From positions 1,426,001 through 1,490,000 of the forward strand of contig NZ_WPAG02000002.1 in the NCBI RefSeq assembly GCF_013602415.1: a stretch of DNA of 64,000 bases, given 5' to 3'. The position numbers were made by a program, and so were the translations under genes. Shown one piece after another: positions 1 through 8,632 of this stretch. The notes beneath the pieces are model-generated. The model searched no databases. It was given only the letters and a program-made list of their open reading frames with translations, and had not been told where the DNA came from. The DNA is from Rhodococcus sp. B50 (lineage in GTDB: Bacteria; Actinomycetota; Actinomycetes; Mycobacteriales; Mycobacteriaceae). The stretch's first letter is position 1, and each line of letters starts with the position of its first letter.

Positions 1-197
1 AGGCGGCGCAGCGGGGTGAACCGCCACGCCTCGTCGCGTCCCGAGGGGATCTCGAAGGCGTTCACGTCGAACGACGTGAAGACCTCACCCTTGTTGACGG
101 CCGGCTTGCCGGCGGTGTTGACGGCCGGGGCACGGTTCTCGGCACGCACGGCTTCCTGCACTCCGGTAGCCGGAGTGTTCTTCGCTTCCGCAGTCAT
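1..197 (-). CDS. sufD: SufD, Fe-S cluster assembly scaffold component (5' part only)
   Basis: Only the first ~65 codons lie in the window; the gene runs off the left edge. ATG at 197-195 follows the sufB stop directly. The N-terminus ends in EAWRFTPLRRL, a stretch typical of SufD just before its beta-helix core. SufD works with SufB and the ATPase SufC as the scaffold on which Fe-S clusters are built in the cytoplasm. Position as third gene of sufR-sufB-sufD matches the actinobacterial suf operon, where sufC, a cysteine desulfurase and sufU would follow outside the window. Confidence 0.9.
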   Translation of the reverse strand, partial: MTAEAKNTPATGVQEAVRAENRAPAVNTAGKPAVNKGEVFTSFDVNAFEIPSGRDEAWRFTPLRR

Positions 198-1643
198 TTA
201 GCCGACTGCCCCTTCCATCTGCAGTTCGATCAGGCGGTTGAGTTCGAGGGCGTACTCCATCGGCAGTTCCTTGGCGATGGGCTCGACGAATCCACGCACC
301 ACCATCGCCATGGCCTCGTCCTCGTCGAGTCCGCGGCTCATGAGGTAGAACAGCTGGTCGTCGCTGACCTTCGAGACAGTCGCCTCGTGACCCATCGTGA
401 CGTCGTCCTCGCGGATGTCGACGTACGGGTAGGTGTCGGAACGGCTGATCTGGTCGACGAGCAGCGCGTCGCACTTGACCGTCGACTTCGAGCCGTGGGC
501 TCCCTTGTTGACCTGCACGAGACCGCGGTAGGAGGCACGTCCACCGCCGCGCGCCACCGACTTCGACACGATGGTCGAGGAGGTGTGCGGAGCCAGGTGC
601 AACATTTTCGCGCCGGTGTCCTGGTGCTGGCCCTCGCCGGCGAAGGCCACGGAGAGCACCTCACCGCGAGCGTGCTCGCCCATCATCCACACGGCCGGGT
701 ACTTCATCGTCACCTTGGAACCGATGTTGCCGTCGATCCATTCCATCGAGCCGCCGGCCTCGACCTTGGTGCGCTTGGTCACCAGGTTGTAGACGTTGTT
801 CGACCAGTTCTGGATCGTCGTGTAGCGGCAGTGACCGCCCTTCTTGACGATGATCTCGACGACCGCGGAGTGCAGCGAGTCGGACTTGTAGATCGGCGCG
901 GTGCAGCCCTCGACGTAGTGCACCGAGGCGCCCTCGTCGACGATGATCAGGGTCCGCTCGAACTGGCCCATGTTCTCGGTGTTGATGCGGAAATAGGCCT
1001 GCAGCGGAATGTCGACGTGCACACCCGGCGGGACGTAGATGAACGAGCCACCCGACCACACCGCGGTATTCAGGGCGGAGAACTTGTTGTCGCCGGCCGG
1101 GATGACCGTGCCGAAGTACTCCTTGAACAGCTCGGGGTGCTCACGCAGACCGGAGTCGGTGTCGAGGAAGATCACGCCCTGGCTCTCGAGGTCCTCGCGG
1201 ATCTGGTGGTAGACCACCTCGGACTCGTACTGGGCGGCGACACCGGCGATCAGGCGCTGCTTCTCCGCTTCCGGAATGCCCAGCCTGTCGTAGGTGTTCT
1301 TGATGTCCTCGGGGAGCTCGTCCCAGCTCGCGGCCTGCTTCTCCGTCGAGCGCACGAAGTACTTGATGTTGTCGAAGTCGATCCCGTCGAGGTTCGAACC
1401 CCACACCGGCATCGGCTTCTTGTCGAAGGTGCGCAGCGCCTTGAGGCGGATGTCGAGCATCCACTCGGGTTCGTTCTTCTTGGACGAGATGTCCCGCACG
1501 ACGTCTTCGGACAGGCCGCGCTGCGCCGTGGCGCCGGCGGTGTCGGGGTCCGCCCAGCCGTATTCGTAGTGTCCGAGAGAATCGATCGTCTCTTCCTGCG
1601 TCAGCGGCGCGGTGCCGGACGTCTGATCCGATGCGACGGTCAT
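198..1643 (-). CDS. sufB: SufB, Fe-S cluster assembly scaffold protein
   Basis: 481-residue SufB, the core scaffold of the SUF Fe-S assembly complex, acting with SufC and SufD in the cytoplasm. Family stretches are clear: an N-terminal helix region with GHYEYGW, then the beta-helix with [40 protein letters not shown] and, near the C-terminus, [11 protein letters not shown] and [11 protein letters not shown]. The length is that of an uninterrupted SufB; the M. tuberculosis orthologue is known to carry an intein, and none is present here. The stop codon abuts the sufD start, so translation is probably coupled. Confidence 0.97.
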   Translation of the reverse strand: MTVASDQTSGTAPLTQEETIDSLGHYEYGWADPDTAGATAQRGLSEDVVRDISSKKNEPEWMLDIRLKALRTFDKKPMPVWGSNLDGIDFDNIKYFVRSTEKQAASWDELPEDIKNTYDRLGIPEAEKQRLIAGVAAQYESEVVYHQIREDLESQGVIFLDTDSGLREHPELFKEYFGTVIPAGDNKFSALNTAVWSGGSFIYVPPGVHVDIPLQAYFRINTENMGQFERTLIIVDEGASVHYVEGCTAPIYKSDSLHSAVVEIIVKKGGHCRYTTIQNWSNNVYNLVTKRTKVEAGGSMEWIDGNIGSKVTMKYPAVWMMGEHARGEVLSVAFAGEGQHQDTGAKMLHLAPHTSSTIVSKSVARGGGRASYRGLVQVNKGAHGSKSTVKCDALLVDQISRSDTYPYVDIREDDVTMGHEATVSKVSDDQLFYLMSRGLDEDEAMAMVVRGFVEPIAKELPMEYALELNRLIELQMEGAVG

Positions 1644-1740
1644 GCGAGCTCCTTCCGGAGTCTGGTGGGGTCGGCGGGGGCTGTACGCCGACGGTCAACA
1701 AGTGGATGTTTCGAGGCCGAACAACGGCGGGCGGGGCGGC

Positions 1741-2529
1741 TCACCGTGACGGCGGCTCCCGCTGAGGTTTGTCCTGACGGGGCAGGACCGGCACGTGTGT
1801 GGTGCAGAACGCGTCGCCGTTCGCGATCGTGGCGAGCCGCTGGACGTGCGTGCCGAGGATCTTCACGAATGCGTCCTGCTCCGCTTCGCACAGCTCCGGG
1901 AACTGTTCGGCGACGTGCGAGACGGGGCAATGATGCTGACAGATCTGGACACCCGCGCCGACCTTGCGCGTGGACGCGGCAAATCCGGACGAGGTGAATG
2001 CATCGGCGATCTCTTCCGCGAGTTCTTCGACGTCCGGTTCCTCGTCGGGATCGGCGGCGGCGATGTTGCCGAGGATGGAATCGACGCGCCGACGAGCGAA
2101 ATCCTCGATGGCGGCCTCGCCACCGAGTTCGCGGAGGTGACGCATCGCGGCGGTGGCGAGATCGTCGTAGGAATGCCCGAGGCGAGCGCGCCCGACGGCC
2201 GTGAGCTGGAAGCGGCGGGCGGGTCGGCCGCGACCGCGGCCCTGCCTCCGAGGAGGTGCCGCGGCCTGCGCCTCGCCGGACTCGATGAGCGCGTCGAGAT
2301 GGCGTCGCACACCGGCGGCGCTCAGCCCGAGGCGGTCGCCGATCTCCGGCGCGGTGATCGGGCCTTCTTCGAGCAACAGCTGCACGACCGCGGCGCGCGT
2401 CTGTCCCTCCGGGACCTCGCGACCCGTCGAGGCGGGATTCCTGCGTGCGTCCTCGACGTGCGACGCCGCCGCGGCAGGTACGTGACCTGCGCGTTCTGCG
2501 GTGTCGGTGGTGTCGGACGGGTATTTCAC
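1741..2529 (-). CDS. sufR: SufR, Fe-S-sensing transcriptional repressor of the suf operon
   Basis: Winged-helix repressor of the suf operon. The N-terminal third holds an ArsR/DeoR-like helix-turn-helix (EEGPITAPEIGDRLGLSAAG). The C-terminal third carries the cysteines expected to hold the Fe-S cluster: CQHHC, then a Cys after FPEL, then FCTTH. In mycobacteria the SufR cluster state sets suf expression. I chose GTG at 2529 (262 aa); an in-frame TTG at 2568 and GTG at 2565 would add 12-13 residues of unlikely sequence upstream of KYPSDTTDTA. No ribosome binding site precedes 2529 and the SufR operator overlaps it, which suggests a leaderless mRNA. The gap to sufB is 97 bp. Confidence 0.88.
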   Translation of the reverse strand: MKYPSDTTDTAERAGHVPAAAASHVEDARRNPASTGREVPEGQTRAAVVQLLLEEGPITAPEIGDRLGLSAAGVRRHLDALIESGEAQAAAPPRRQGRGRGRPARRFQLTAVGRARLGHSYDDLATAAMRHLRELGGEAAIEDFARRRVDSILGNIAAADPDEEPDVEELAEEIADAFTSSGFAASTRKVGAGVQICQHHCPVSHVAEQFPELCEAEQDAFVKILGTHVQRLATIANGDAFCTTHVPVLPRQDKPQREPPSR

Positions 2530-2540
2530 AACACCAGTGT
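2526..2540 (-). promoter_or_regulatory. Probable SufR operator at the sufR start
   Basis: On the minus strand the sequence reads ACACT-GGTGT-TGTGA. This is an exact match to the ACACT-N5-TGTGA inverted motif that I recall for mycobacterial SufR. It covers the GTG start at 2529 and the place where a -10 box (CACACT) would lie for a transcript starting at that GTG. Binding would block initiation and give autorepression of sufRBD. The sequence match is direct; its function here is inferred. Confidence 0.65.
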
Positions 2541-2638
2541 GACGGAATTCGGAAGTACGGTCCACCAAGGGTGCCCTTTGTTACACCTCATCACGGAGCC
2601 CACAGAGACCGCATTCTCCCTCCCGTTACGCTTCTGAC

Positions 2639-4366
2639 GTGCCGTCGACTCCTTCCCTGTCCGCCCCGCGCACGACGCCTCCGTCGTCGGGGCGATCCGG
2701 AGTCCGCCACCGTCTGCGCACGTGGGTCCGACGCGCCCTGGGCCTCGACGCTCCCGGCCCCCGGGCCGATGTCTCCGTTGTGTTGCACGGCGACGAGGCC
2801 GAAGGTCGCGGACTCGACGCGGCGGAGAACACATATCTGCACCGGATCCGGCTGCTCGGCGCCACCGGTGCCGTCCTCATGGCGGTCGGGGCGCTCGGCG
2901 CCGGGGCGCAACCGGTCCTGCAGAACCCCGTGCAGGGCGTACGCGCTCTCGGGTTGGCAGCGCGCATGCCGAGCGCCGCCCTCACCACAACCATGATCGG
3001 CACGGCGCTGGTGATCCTCGCCTGGCTGCTGCTCGGACGATTCGCTATCGGCCGGAGCGCGCCGGACGGTCCCGTGCGCCGGCTGTCCCGGTCGCAACTC
3101 GACCGCACCCTGCTGCTGTGGATCCTTCCGCTCGTCGTTGCGCCGCCGATGTTCAGCAAGGACGTGTACTCGTATCTCGCGCAGAGCGAGATCGCGGCAC
3201 GCGGGCTCGATCCCTACGCGATCGGGCCGGCGGGAGCGCTGGGCGTGGACCACGTCCTGACCCGGACGGTGCCGAACATCTGGCGCGACACCTCGGCCCC
3301 CTACGGTCCGGCCTTCCTGTGGCTGGGTGAGAAGATCACCTACGTCACAGGCGAGAACATCGTGGCCGGCATCTTCGTCCACCGGTTGCTCGCGCTCGTC
3401 GGTGTGGCCCTGATCGTGTGGGCGCTGCCGCGGCTGGCCCGTCGGTGCGGCGTGGCGTCGGTGAGCGCGTTGTGGCTGGGCGCGGCCAACCCGCTGTTGC
3501 TGTTCCACCTGGTCGCGGGCATCCACAACGAAGCCCTGATGCTCGGTCTCATGCTCGCCGGTGTGGAGCTCGCCCTGCGGGCGGTCCACCCGGCCGACGA
3601 GTCCGCGTCGCATCTGCGTCTCGCGGGATGGCTCGCTGCCGGCACGGCGCTGATCGCCCTGTCGTCGATGATCAAGGTGCCCTCGCTGCTCGCGCTCGGA
3701 TTCGTGGGCATGGCCCTGGCCCGCAAGTGGGGTGCCACGCTCCGCGCCGTGATCGTCGCCGCCGCGATCCTCGGCGTCGGGACCGGCGTCGTCATCGCGG
3801 CCGTCAGCTGGGGCAGCGGCCTGGGATTCGGCTGGACGAAGACTTTGGGGACCGCCACGGAGGTCCGCAGCTGGATGTCGATTCCGACCCTCCTCGGTAT
3901 GGGCACGGGTCTCGGGGGTGTGCTGCTCGGCCTCGGCGACCACACCACGGCCGTGCTGTCCATCACGCGTCCCATCGCCGCGCTGGTGGCCGCCTTCATC
4001 ACCGTGCGCATGCTGCTCGCGGTGCTCACCGGCCGGATCCATCCCGTGGGTGCGCTGGGCGTGTCGCTGGGCGCGATCGTGCTGCTCTTCCCAGTCGTGC
4101 AGCCCTGGTACCTGCTGTGGGCAGTGATCCCGCTCGCGGCCTGGGCGACCCGGCCGGTGTTCCGGATCCCCACCATCGCGTTCTCCTCGGTGGTCGGCAT
4201 GATCCTCATGCCCAACGGCAGCGAGTACCAACCGTTCATCATCGTCCAGGCCTCGATAGCGACCATCGTCGTGGTCGGTCTGATCATCGTCGCGACACGC
4301 TCCCGGTTGCCGTGGCGCCTGCAGGAGCGCACACCACCGCGTCCGGCGGAAACAACGGACGCCTAG
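2639..4366 (+). CDS. mptB: MptB-type alpha-(1->6)-mannopyranosyltransferase (GT-C, membrane)
   Basis: 575-residue polytopic membrane protein of the polyprenol-phosphomannose-dependent mannosyltransferase family. MptB starts the alpha-1,6 mannan backbone of lipomannan and lipoarabinomannan in the envelope of mycolate actinobacteria. About a dozen hydrophobic segments follow a basic cytoplasmic N-terminus of ~65 residues. The stretch FSKDVYSYLAQSEIAARGLD in the first large loop is typical of MptA/MptB proteins. In M. tuberculosis the orthologue (Rv1459c) also sits back-to-back with sufR and ahead of the same ABC pair and ctaA. Starts at GTG 2639. Confidence 0.88.
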   Translation: MPSTPSLSAPRTTPPSSGRSGVRHRLRTWVRRALGLDAPGPRADVSVVLHGDEAEGRGLDAAENTYLHRIRLLGATGAVLMAVGALGAGAQPVLQNPVQGVRALGLAARMPSAALTTTMIGTALVILAWLLLGRFAIGRSAPDGPVRRLSRSQLDRTLLLWILPLVVAPPMFSKDVYSYLAQSEIAARGLDPYAIGPAGALGVDHVLTRTVPNIWRDTSAPYGPAFLWLGEKITYVTGENIVAGIFVHRLLALVGVALIVWALPRLARRCGVASVSALWLGAANPLLLFHLVAGIHNEALMLGLMLAGVELALRAVHPADESASHLRLAGWLAAGTALIALSSMIKVPSLLALGFVGMALARKWGATLRAVIVAAAILGVGTGVVIAAVSWGSGLGFGWTKTLGTATEVRSWMSIPTLLGMGTGLGGVLLGLGDHTTAVLSITRPIAALVAAFITVRMLLAVLTGRIHPVGALGVSLGAIVLLFPVVQPWYLLWAVIPLAAWATRPVFRIPTIAFSSVVGMILMPNGSEYQPFIIVQASIATIVVVGLIIVATRSRLPWRLQERTPPRPAETTDA

Positions 4367-4377
4367 GCTGGAACCCT

Positions 4378-5322
4378 GTGATCCCGAGTTCTCCCGCCGG
4401 TGCGGTACCGGCCGTGCGCCTGGACGGCGTCGTCAAGACCTACGGGGGCGTCACCGCCGTGAACGGTCTCGACCTGACCGTCGAACGCGCCCAGGTGCTC
4501 GCCCTTCTCGGTCCGAACGGCGCCGGTAAGACCACCACCGTGGAAATGTGTGAGGGGTTCGTCACCCCTGACGCCGGTACCGTCCGCGTCCTGGGGCTCG
4601 ACCCCGTCGCCGATTCCGACGCCCTCCGCCCCCGGATCGGGGTGATGCTGCAGGGCGGAGGTGCCTATCCGGGTTCACGGGCCGGCGAGATGCTCGATCT
4701 GGTCGCGGCGTACTCGGCCGACCCCCTCGATCCGGACTGGCTGCTCCAGCGGCTCGGACTCACGGACGCCCGCCGCACCCCGTACCGCCGGTTGTCGGGC
4801 GGGCAACAGCAGCGTCTCGCGCTCGCGTGCGCTCTGGTCGGGCGCCCCGAACTCGTGTTTCTCGACGAACCGACGGCCGGCCTCGACGCTCAGGCGCGGC
4901 TGCTCGTCTGGGAACTGATCGACGCATTGCGCCGCGACGGTGTGAGTGTGCTGCTCACCACCCATCTCATGGACGAGGCCGAAGAACTCGCCGACGAGAT
5001 CGTCATCATCGATCACGGACGGGTGGTCGCCGCGGGCACGCCCGACGAGGTCACCCGCGACGGCGCCGAGGGTCAGCTGTGGCTGACCGCGCCTCCCGGC
5101 CTCGACCTGAGCGCACTGCAATCGAGCCTCGCCGGCACCCACCGGGTCCGCGAGGACAATCCAGGTCGGTATCTCGTCGAGGGCACGATCGAACCGTCGG
5201 TCGTGGCGGCGGCAGCGACCTGGTGCGCGAGCCTGGGAGCACTGGCAACCGAGATCCGGGTGGATCAGCGCAGCCTCGAGGACGTCTTCCTCGAGTTGAC
5301 CGGACGGGAGTTGAGAGGGTGA
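4378..5322 (+). CDS. ABC transporter ATP-binding protein (export type)
   Basis: 314-residue ABC ATPase with all motifs in order: Walker A GPNGAGKTTT (~44), Q-loop region VMLQGGG, signature LSGGQQQRLALA (~140), Walker B LVFLDEPTAGLD and H-loop TTHLMDEAEE. The C-terminal ~80 residues form the extension seen in drug/lipid exporter ATPases. GTG at 4378 lies 11 bp after mptB; the stop overlaps the start of the permease gene (GTGA). The pair probably exports a substrate across the membrane; being next to mptB hints at an envelope compound, but nothing in the sequence identifies it. Confidence 0.9.
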   Translation: MIPSSPAGAVPAVRLDGVVKTYGGVTAVNGLDLTVERAQVLALLGPNGAGKTTTVEMCEGFVTPDAGTVRVLGLDPVADSDALRPRIGVMLQGGGAYPGSRAGEMLDLVAAYSADPLDPDWLLQRLGLTDARRTPYRRLSGGQQQRLALACALVGRPELVFLDEPTAGLDAQARLLVWELIDALRRDGVSVLLTTHLMDEAEELADEIVIIDHGRVVAAGTPDEVTRDGAEGQLWLTAPPGLDLSALQSSLAGTHRVREDNPGRYLVEGTIEPSVVAAAATWCASLGALATEIRVDQRSLEDVFLELTGRELRG

Positions 5323-6116
5323 GCGTGACCCACGATCGTCTGGCGAACAACCGGTTCGCGGAGGGGACCTTCACCCCGCGACCGCAGCCCAACGCGCCGG
5401 CGAAAATGCTCGCGGCGCAGACAGTCATGGAACTCAAGTTGTTGCTGCGCAACGGCGAGCAGCTCCTGCTGACCATGTTCATCCCCATCACGCTGCTGAT
5501 CGGACTGTCCCTGCTGCCGATCGGCGATCTCGGCGACTCGCGGGTCGATCGCGTGTTGCCTGCGGTGATGATGGTGGCGGTGATGTCGACGGCGTTCACC
5601 GGTCAGGCGATCGCCGTGGGCTTCGACCGGCGCTACGGCGCCCTCAAGCGGATCGGCGCGACAGCGCTTCCCAAGTGGGGAATCATCGCCGGGAAGAGCG
5701 CGGCGGTGGGGCTCGTCGTCGTCCTGCAGTCCGTGCTGCTCGGAGCGATCGGACTTGCGCTGGGCTGGCGCCCCTCCCCCGTCGACCTGCTCATCGGAGC
5801 GGTCGTCATCGCCCTCGGCACGGTGATGTTCGCGACACTGGGTCTGCTCCTCGGTGGAACGCTGCGCGCCGAGATCGTGCTCGCCCTCGCGAACATCGTG
5901 TGGTTCGTGCTGCTCGGGATCGGCAGCGTCGTGGTGCTCGGCGACGTGATCCCGGAAGCGGTGGCCCACCTGCTGCGGATCGTCCCGTCCGGGGCGCTGA
6001 CCCTCGCGCTCGAGAGCGCCACGACAGGTGTGTTCGACTGGCTGTCGATCGTCGCACTCGTGGTGTGGGCGGTGATCGGCGGCACCGCCGCGGCCCGATG
6101 GTTCCGGTTCACCTGA
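5319..6116 (+). CDS. ABC-2 type transporter permease
   Basis: 265-residue membrane protein, partner of the preceding ATPase. After a ~50-residue cytoplasmic N-terminus there are six hydrophobic segments in the ABC-2 exporter arrangement, with the family's FDRRYGALKRIGATALP coupling region between segments two and three. The GTG start at 5319 overlaps the ATPase stop by four bases; a second in-frame GTG lies two codons on. An export role for the pair follows from the ABC-2 fold; the substrate is unknown. Confidence 0.88.
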   Translation: MSVTHDRLANNRFAEGTFTPRPQPNAPAKMLAAQTVMELKLLLRNGEQLLLTMFIPITLLIGLSLLPIGDLGDSRVDRVLPAVMMVAVMSTAFTGQAIAVGFDRRYGALKRIGATALPKWGIIAGKSAAVGLVVVLQSVLLGAIGLALGWRPSPVDLLIGAVVIALGTVMFATLGLLLGGTLRAEIVLALANIVWFVLLGIGSVVVLGDVIPEAVAHLLRIVPSGALTLALESATTGVFDWLSIVALVVWAVIGGTAAARWFRFT

Positions 6117-6172
6117 GCCGTGGACTACCCGCTCCGGCGCGACCCAACTACAGCGTGTAGTGGTTCACGCCG

Positions 6173-6187
6173 TACCATCGAATCGTG
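6173..6187 (+). promoter_or_regulatory. Candidate leaderless promoter of ctaA
   Basis: TACCAT (6173-6178) fits the actinobacterial -10 pattern TANNNT. It is followed by exactly six bases and then the GTG start of ctaA at 6185. With transcription starting 6-7 bases after the -10, the mRNA would begin at the start codon. No ribosome binding site is present upstream, which agrees. No strong -35 box is visible. Confidence 0.5.
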
Positions 6188-7150
6188 TTGTATCGCGGCT
6201 ACCTGAGCCTTGTGGACCGTCTCCCCCTGCCTTCGTTGCGGACGCAGAAGATCATCGCGTTCCTCACGATTCTCACCCAGGGTGGCATCGCCGTGACCGG
6301 CTCGGTCGTCCGCGTCACCGCCTCCGGACTGGGCTGCCCCACCTGGCCGCAGTGCTTCCCCGGCTCGATGGTCCCGGTGGGTGTGTCGAGCGGAGTGGAC
6401 ACGCTGCACCAGGTCGTCGAGTTCGGCAACCGGCTGCTTACCTTCGTGGTCGTGGCCGTGGCCGCAGCGATCGTGCTGGCCGTCACCCGGGCCCGTCGCC
6501 GCAAGGAGGTCATCGCCTGGGCATGGGTGATGCCCGCGGGCACCGTGCTGCAGGCGATCATCGGCGGGATCACCGTGCTGGCCGGGCTCGCATGGTGGAC
6601 GGTCGCGATCCACCTGCTCGTGTCGATGCTCATGGTGTGGCTGGCAACGGTGCTCTACGCGAAGGTGAGCGAACCCGACGACGGCACGGTGGTGCAGGTG
6701 CTGCCCCAGCCGCTGCGATGGCTCACCGCACTGTCGGGCGTCGCCCTCGGCGTGGTCCTCACTCTCGGCACGATGGTCACCGGCGCCGGCCCGCACGCCG
6801 GCGACAAGAGCATCGACGATCCTGTCCCGCGTCTCGCACTCGACATCACGAATCTCGTCCATCTGCACGCGGAAGCGCTCGTCGGCTATCTCGCGCTGCT
6901 GATCGGTCTGACCTTCGCCGTCTACGCGGTCCACGCCCCGCGTGCCGTCACGCTCCGCCTGAAGGTCGTGCTCGCCCTGGTGGTCGCGCAGGCCGGCATC
7001 GGCCTCGTCCAATTCTGGACGGACGTGCCCGCCGTGCTGGTCGTCTTCCACGTCGCCGGGGCCGGACTGTGCACGGCGGCCACCGCCGCGGTCTGGGCCG
7101 CCGGACGAACACGCACGACCACACCGGACCGCGAGCCCGTTCCGGTCTGA
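6185..7150 (+). CDS. ctaA: Heme A synthase CtaA
   Basis: 321-residue membrane protein of the COX15/CtaA family, which oxidises the methyl group of heme O to make heme A for the aa3 cytochrome oxidase. Eight hydrophobic segments are visible. Heme-ligand histidines lie in the expected places: LHQVVEFGNRLL, VAIHLLVSML, NLVHLHAEALVGY and LVVFHVAGAGL. The GCPTWPQCFPGS segment in the first outer loop gives the cysteine pair of CtaA proteins. CtaB, which makes the heme O substrate, is encoded 1.5 kb away on the other strand. Confidence 0.92.
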   Translation: MLYRGYLSLVDRLPLPSLRTQKIIAFLTILTQGGIAVTGSVVRVTASGLGCPTWPQCFPGSMVPVGVSSGVDTLHQVVEFGNRLLTFVVVAVAAAIVLAVTRARRRKEVIAWAWVMPAGTVLQAIIGGITVLAGLAWWTVAIHLLVSMLMVWLATVLYAKVSEPDDGTVVQVLPQPLRWLTALSGVALGVVLTLGTMVTGAGPHAGDKSIDDPVPRLALDITNLVHLHAEALVGYLALLIGLTFAVYAVHAPRAVTLRLKVVLALVVAQAGIGLVQFWTDVPAVLVVFHVAGAGLCTAATAAVWAAGRTRTTTPDREPVPV

Positions 7151-7163
7151 TCGATAGTGGACG

Positions 7164-7195
7164 CGGCCCCCTTCCCGGATCCGGGAAGGGGGCCG
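7164..7195. terminator. Bidirectional hairpin between ctaA and the 113-aa gene
   Basis: A perfect 32-bp palindrome (16-bp arms CGGCCCCCTTCCCGGA and its complement) lies 13 bp after the ctaA stop and 25 bp after the stop of the convergent minus-strand gene. It can act on both strands. There is no T-run, as is common for actinobacterial terminators. Confidence 0.75.
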
Positions 7196-7220
7196 ACGAT
7201 CGTCGTACGGGTCGGGCCGG

Positions 7221-7562
7221 TCAGCGCTCGTTGCGAGCCTTCGGGAACTTGGTCTGACGCGCCACCCAGCCGGCCATCTTCGCCCAATGACCCTTCTGCG
7301 GGTTCGCGATGCTGGTGACCTCGCGGTCCCACTCCGAGACGGTGACGTCGGGGATCTCCTCGACGATGGCGCGCGCCGTCGGCAGATCCTTCGCGACACG
7401 GTCGCCGAGAGTGCCGTCGGCGGCGACGACGGTGATCCGGACGCCCGACAGACCGATGGGCTGCAGCACGGCCTTGCCGGAACCGCCGTGGTCGGCGACG
7501 AAGCTGCGGATGGACGAGACGATGTCGGCCGGCGCGGCCACGACCTGTGTTTCGACGCTCAT
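7221..7562 (-). CDS. Conserved hypothetical protein, 113 aa
   Basis: Small soluble protein whose family I do not recognise. It is rich in Val and Ala with alternating beta and helix propensity (GVRITVVAADGTLGDRVAKD), then a basic C-terminus (HWAKMAGWVARQTKFPKARNER). There is no signal peptide or membrane segment. The ATG at 7562 is only 23 bp from the divergent qor start, and a -10-like TATTCT lies six bases upstream of it, suggesting leaderless expression. Codon use is like the neighbours, so it is very likely a real gene. Confidence 0.75.
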   Translation of the reverse strand: MSVETQVVAAPADIVSSIRSFVADHGGSGKAVLQPIGLSGVRITVVAADGTLGDRVAKDLPTARAIVEEIPDVTVSEWDREVTSIANPQKGHWAKMAGWVARQTKFPKARNER

Positions 7563-7585
7563 GTCTGCAGAATACTGTGAGCGCT
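7563..7585. promoter_or_regulatory. Divergent, overlapping candidate leaderless promoters
   Basis: The whole spacer between two divergent start codons is 23 bp. On minus, TATTCT (7574-7569) is followed by six bases and the ATG at 7562. On plus, TACTGT (7573-7578) is followed by seven bases and the ATG at 7586. Both fit TANNNT with leaderless spacing, and the two boxes share bases 7573-7574. Polymerase could serve only one side at a time. Confidence 0.55.
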
Positions 7586-8551
7586 ATGCACGCAATCGAA
7601 GTGGCACAGCACGGAGGCCCCGACGTCCTCGTTCCCGTCGAACGACCCGACCCCTCACCCGGCCCGGGTGAGCTGCTGGTCCGCACCGACGCGATCGGCG
7701 TCAACTTCATCGACACCTACTTCCGCAGCGGGCTCTACAGGACGGAACTCCCCTACATTCCGGGTTCCGAGGGCACCGGCACGGTCGTCGCCGTCGGCGA
7801 GGGTGTGCGGGACACCGCGGTCGGCGACCGGGTGTCCTGGTCCGAGGCGCCCGGTTCGTACGCCGAGCTGGTCCGCGTCCGCGAGGCAGTCGCGGTTCCG
7901 GTCCCGGAGTCCGTCCCCGCAGACCAGGCCGCCTCGGTCCTGCTGCAGGGGATGACGGCGCACTACCTGCTGAACTCCGTCTATGCGGCACAGCCCGGTG
8001 AGACGGTGCTCGTCCACGCCGGCGCGGGCGGTGTGGGGCTGATCCTCACTCAGCTCGCCGTCGCCAAGGGTGTGCGGGTGATCACCACCGTGTCGTCCGA
8101 CGAGAAAGAGGCCCTTTCCCGCGACGCAGGTGCCGCCCACGTGCTGCGCTACGGCGACGACCTCGCCGAACGCGTGCGCGAACTGACCGGCGGCGAAGGC
8201 GTGGCCGCGGCGTACGACGGTGTCGGTGCCGCGACCTTCGAGGCCTCGCTGGCGTCCGTCCGGGTGCGCGGCACGGTCGCCCTGTTCGGTGCCGCGAGCG
8301 GGCCCGTCCCGCCCTTCGACCTGCAGCGCCTCAACCCGGCGGGATCGCTGTTCGTCACCCGCCCGACCCTCGTGCACTACACCCGCGACCGTGACGAGCT
8401 GCTGTGGCGTGCGGGCGACGTGCTCGCGGCGCTCGCCGACGGGTCACTGAAACTCCGTGTCGGTGCGCGCTACCCCCTGGCCGAGGCCGCCCGGGCCCAC
8501 ACCGATCTCGAGGGGCGCCGGACAACCGGATCGATCGTCCTGATCCCATGA
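7586..8551 (+). CDS. qor: Zinc-independent quinone oxidoreductase (MDR family)
   Basis: 321-residue NADPH:quinone oxidoreductase of the medium-chain dehydrogenase/reductase superfamily. The N-terminal GroES-like domain has GVNFIDTYFRSGLY and PYIPGSEGTGTV, the quinone reductase version without zinc-ligand cysteines. The Rossmann domain starts near residue 140 with VLVHAGAGGVGLILTQLA. It likely reduces quinones or enones with NADPH in the cytoplasm. ATG at 7586 is chosen; an ATG at 7547 would overlap the divergent gene. In M. tuberculosis a qor gene also lies between ctaA and ctaB. Confidence 0.92.
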   Translation: MHAIEVAQHGGPDVLVPVERPDPSPGPGELLVRTDAIGVNFIDTYFRSGLYRTELPYIPGSEGTGTVVAVGEGVRDTAVGDRVSWSEAPGSYAELVRVREAVAVPVPESVPADQAASVLLQGMTAHYLLNSVYAAQPGETVLVHAGAGGVGLILTQLAVAKGVRVITTVSSDEKEALSRDAGAAHVLRYGDDLAERVRELTGGEGVAAAYDGVGAATFEASLASVRVRGTVALFGAASGPVPPFDLQRLNPAGSLFVTRPTLVHYTRDRDELLWRAGDVLAALADGSLKLRVGARYPLAEAARAHTDLEGRRTTGSIVLIP

Positions 8552-8567
8552 TCGCCCGAGTCCACGG

Positions 8568-8605
8568 ACGACGACGCCCCGGCCGTTCGGCCGGGGCGTC
8601 GTCGT
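8568..8605. terminator. Bidirectional hairpin between qor and ctaB
   Basis: A perfect 17-bp stem (ACGACGACGCCCCGGCC and its complement) with a GTTC loop lies between the convergent stops of qor (8551) and ctaB (8633). It is GC-rich with no T-run and is expected to stop transcription from both sides. Confidence 0.78.
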
Positions 8606-8632
8606 GGGAGCAGTCGTCGTGTGGAGCGACGA

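Noticed and set aside
198..1643. Intein in SufB
   Set aside because: The mycobacterial SufB intein was looked for; the protein is continuous at normal length.
387..1997. Plus-strand 536-codon frame opposite sufB
   Set aside because: Antisense shadow of sufB; no recognisable fold or start signal.
2591..4231. Minus-strand 546-codon frame opposite mptB
   Set aside because: Composition (His, Arg, Gln, Gly) is that of an antisense frame of a membrane protein gene.
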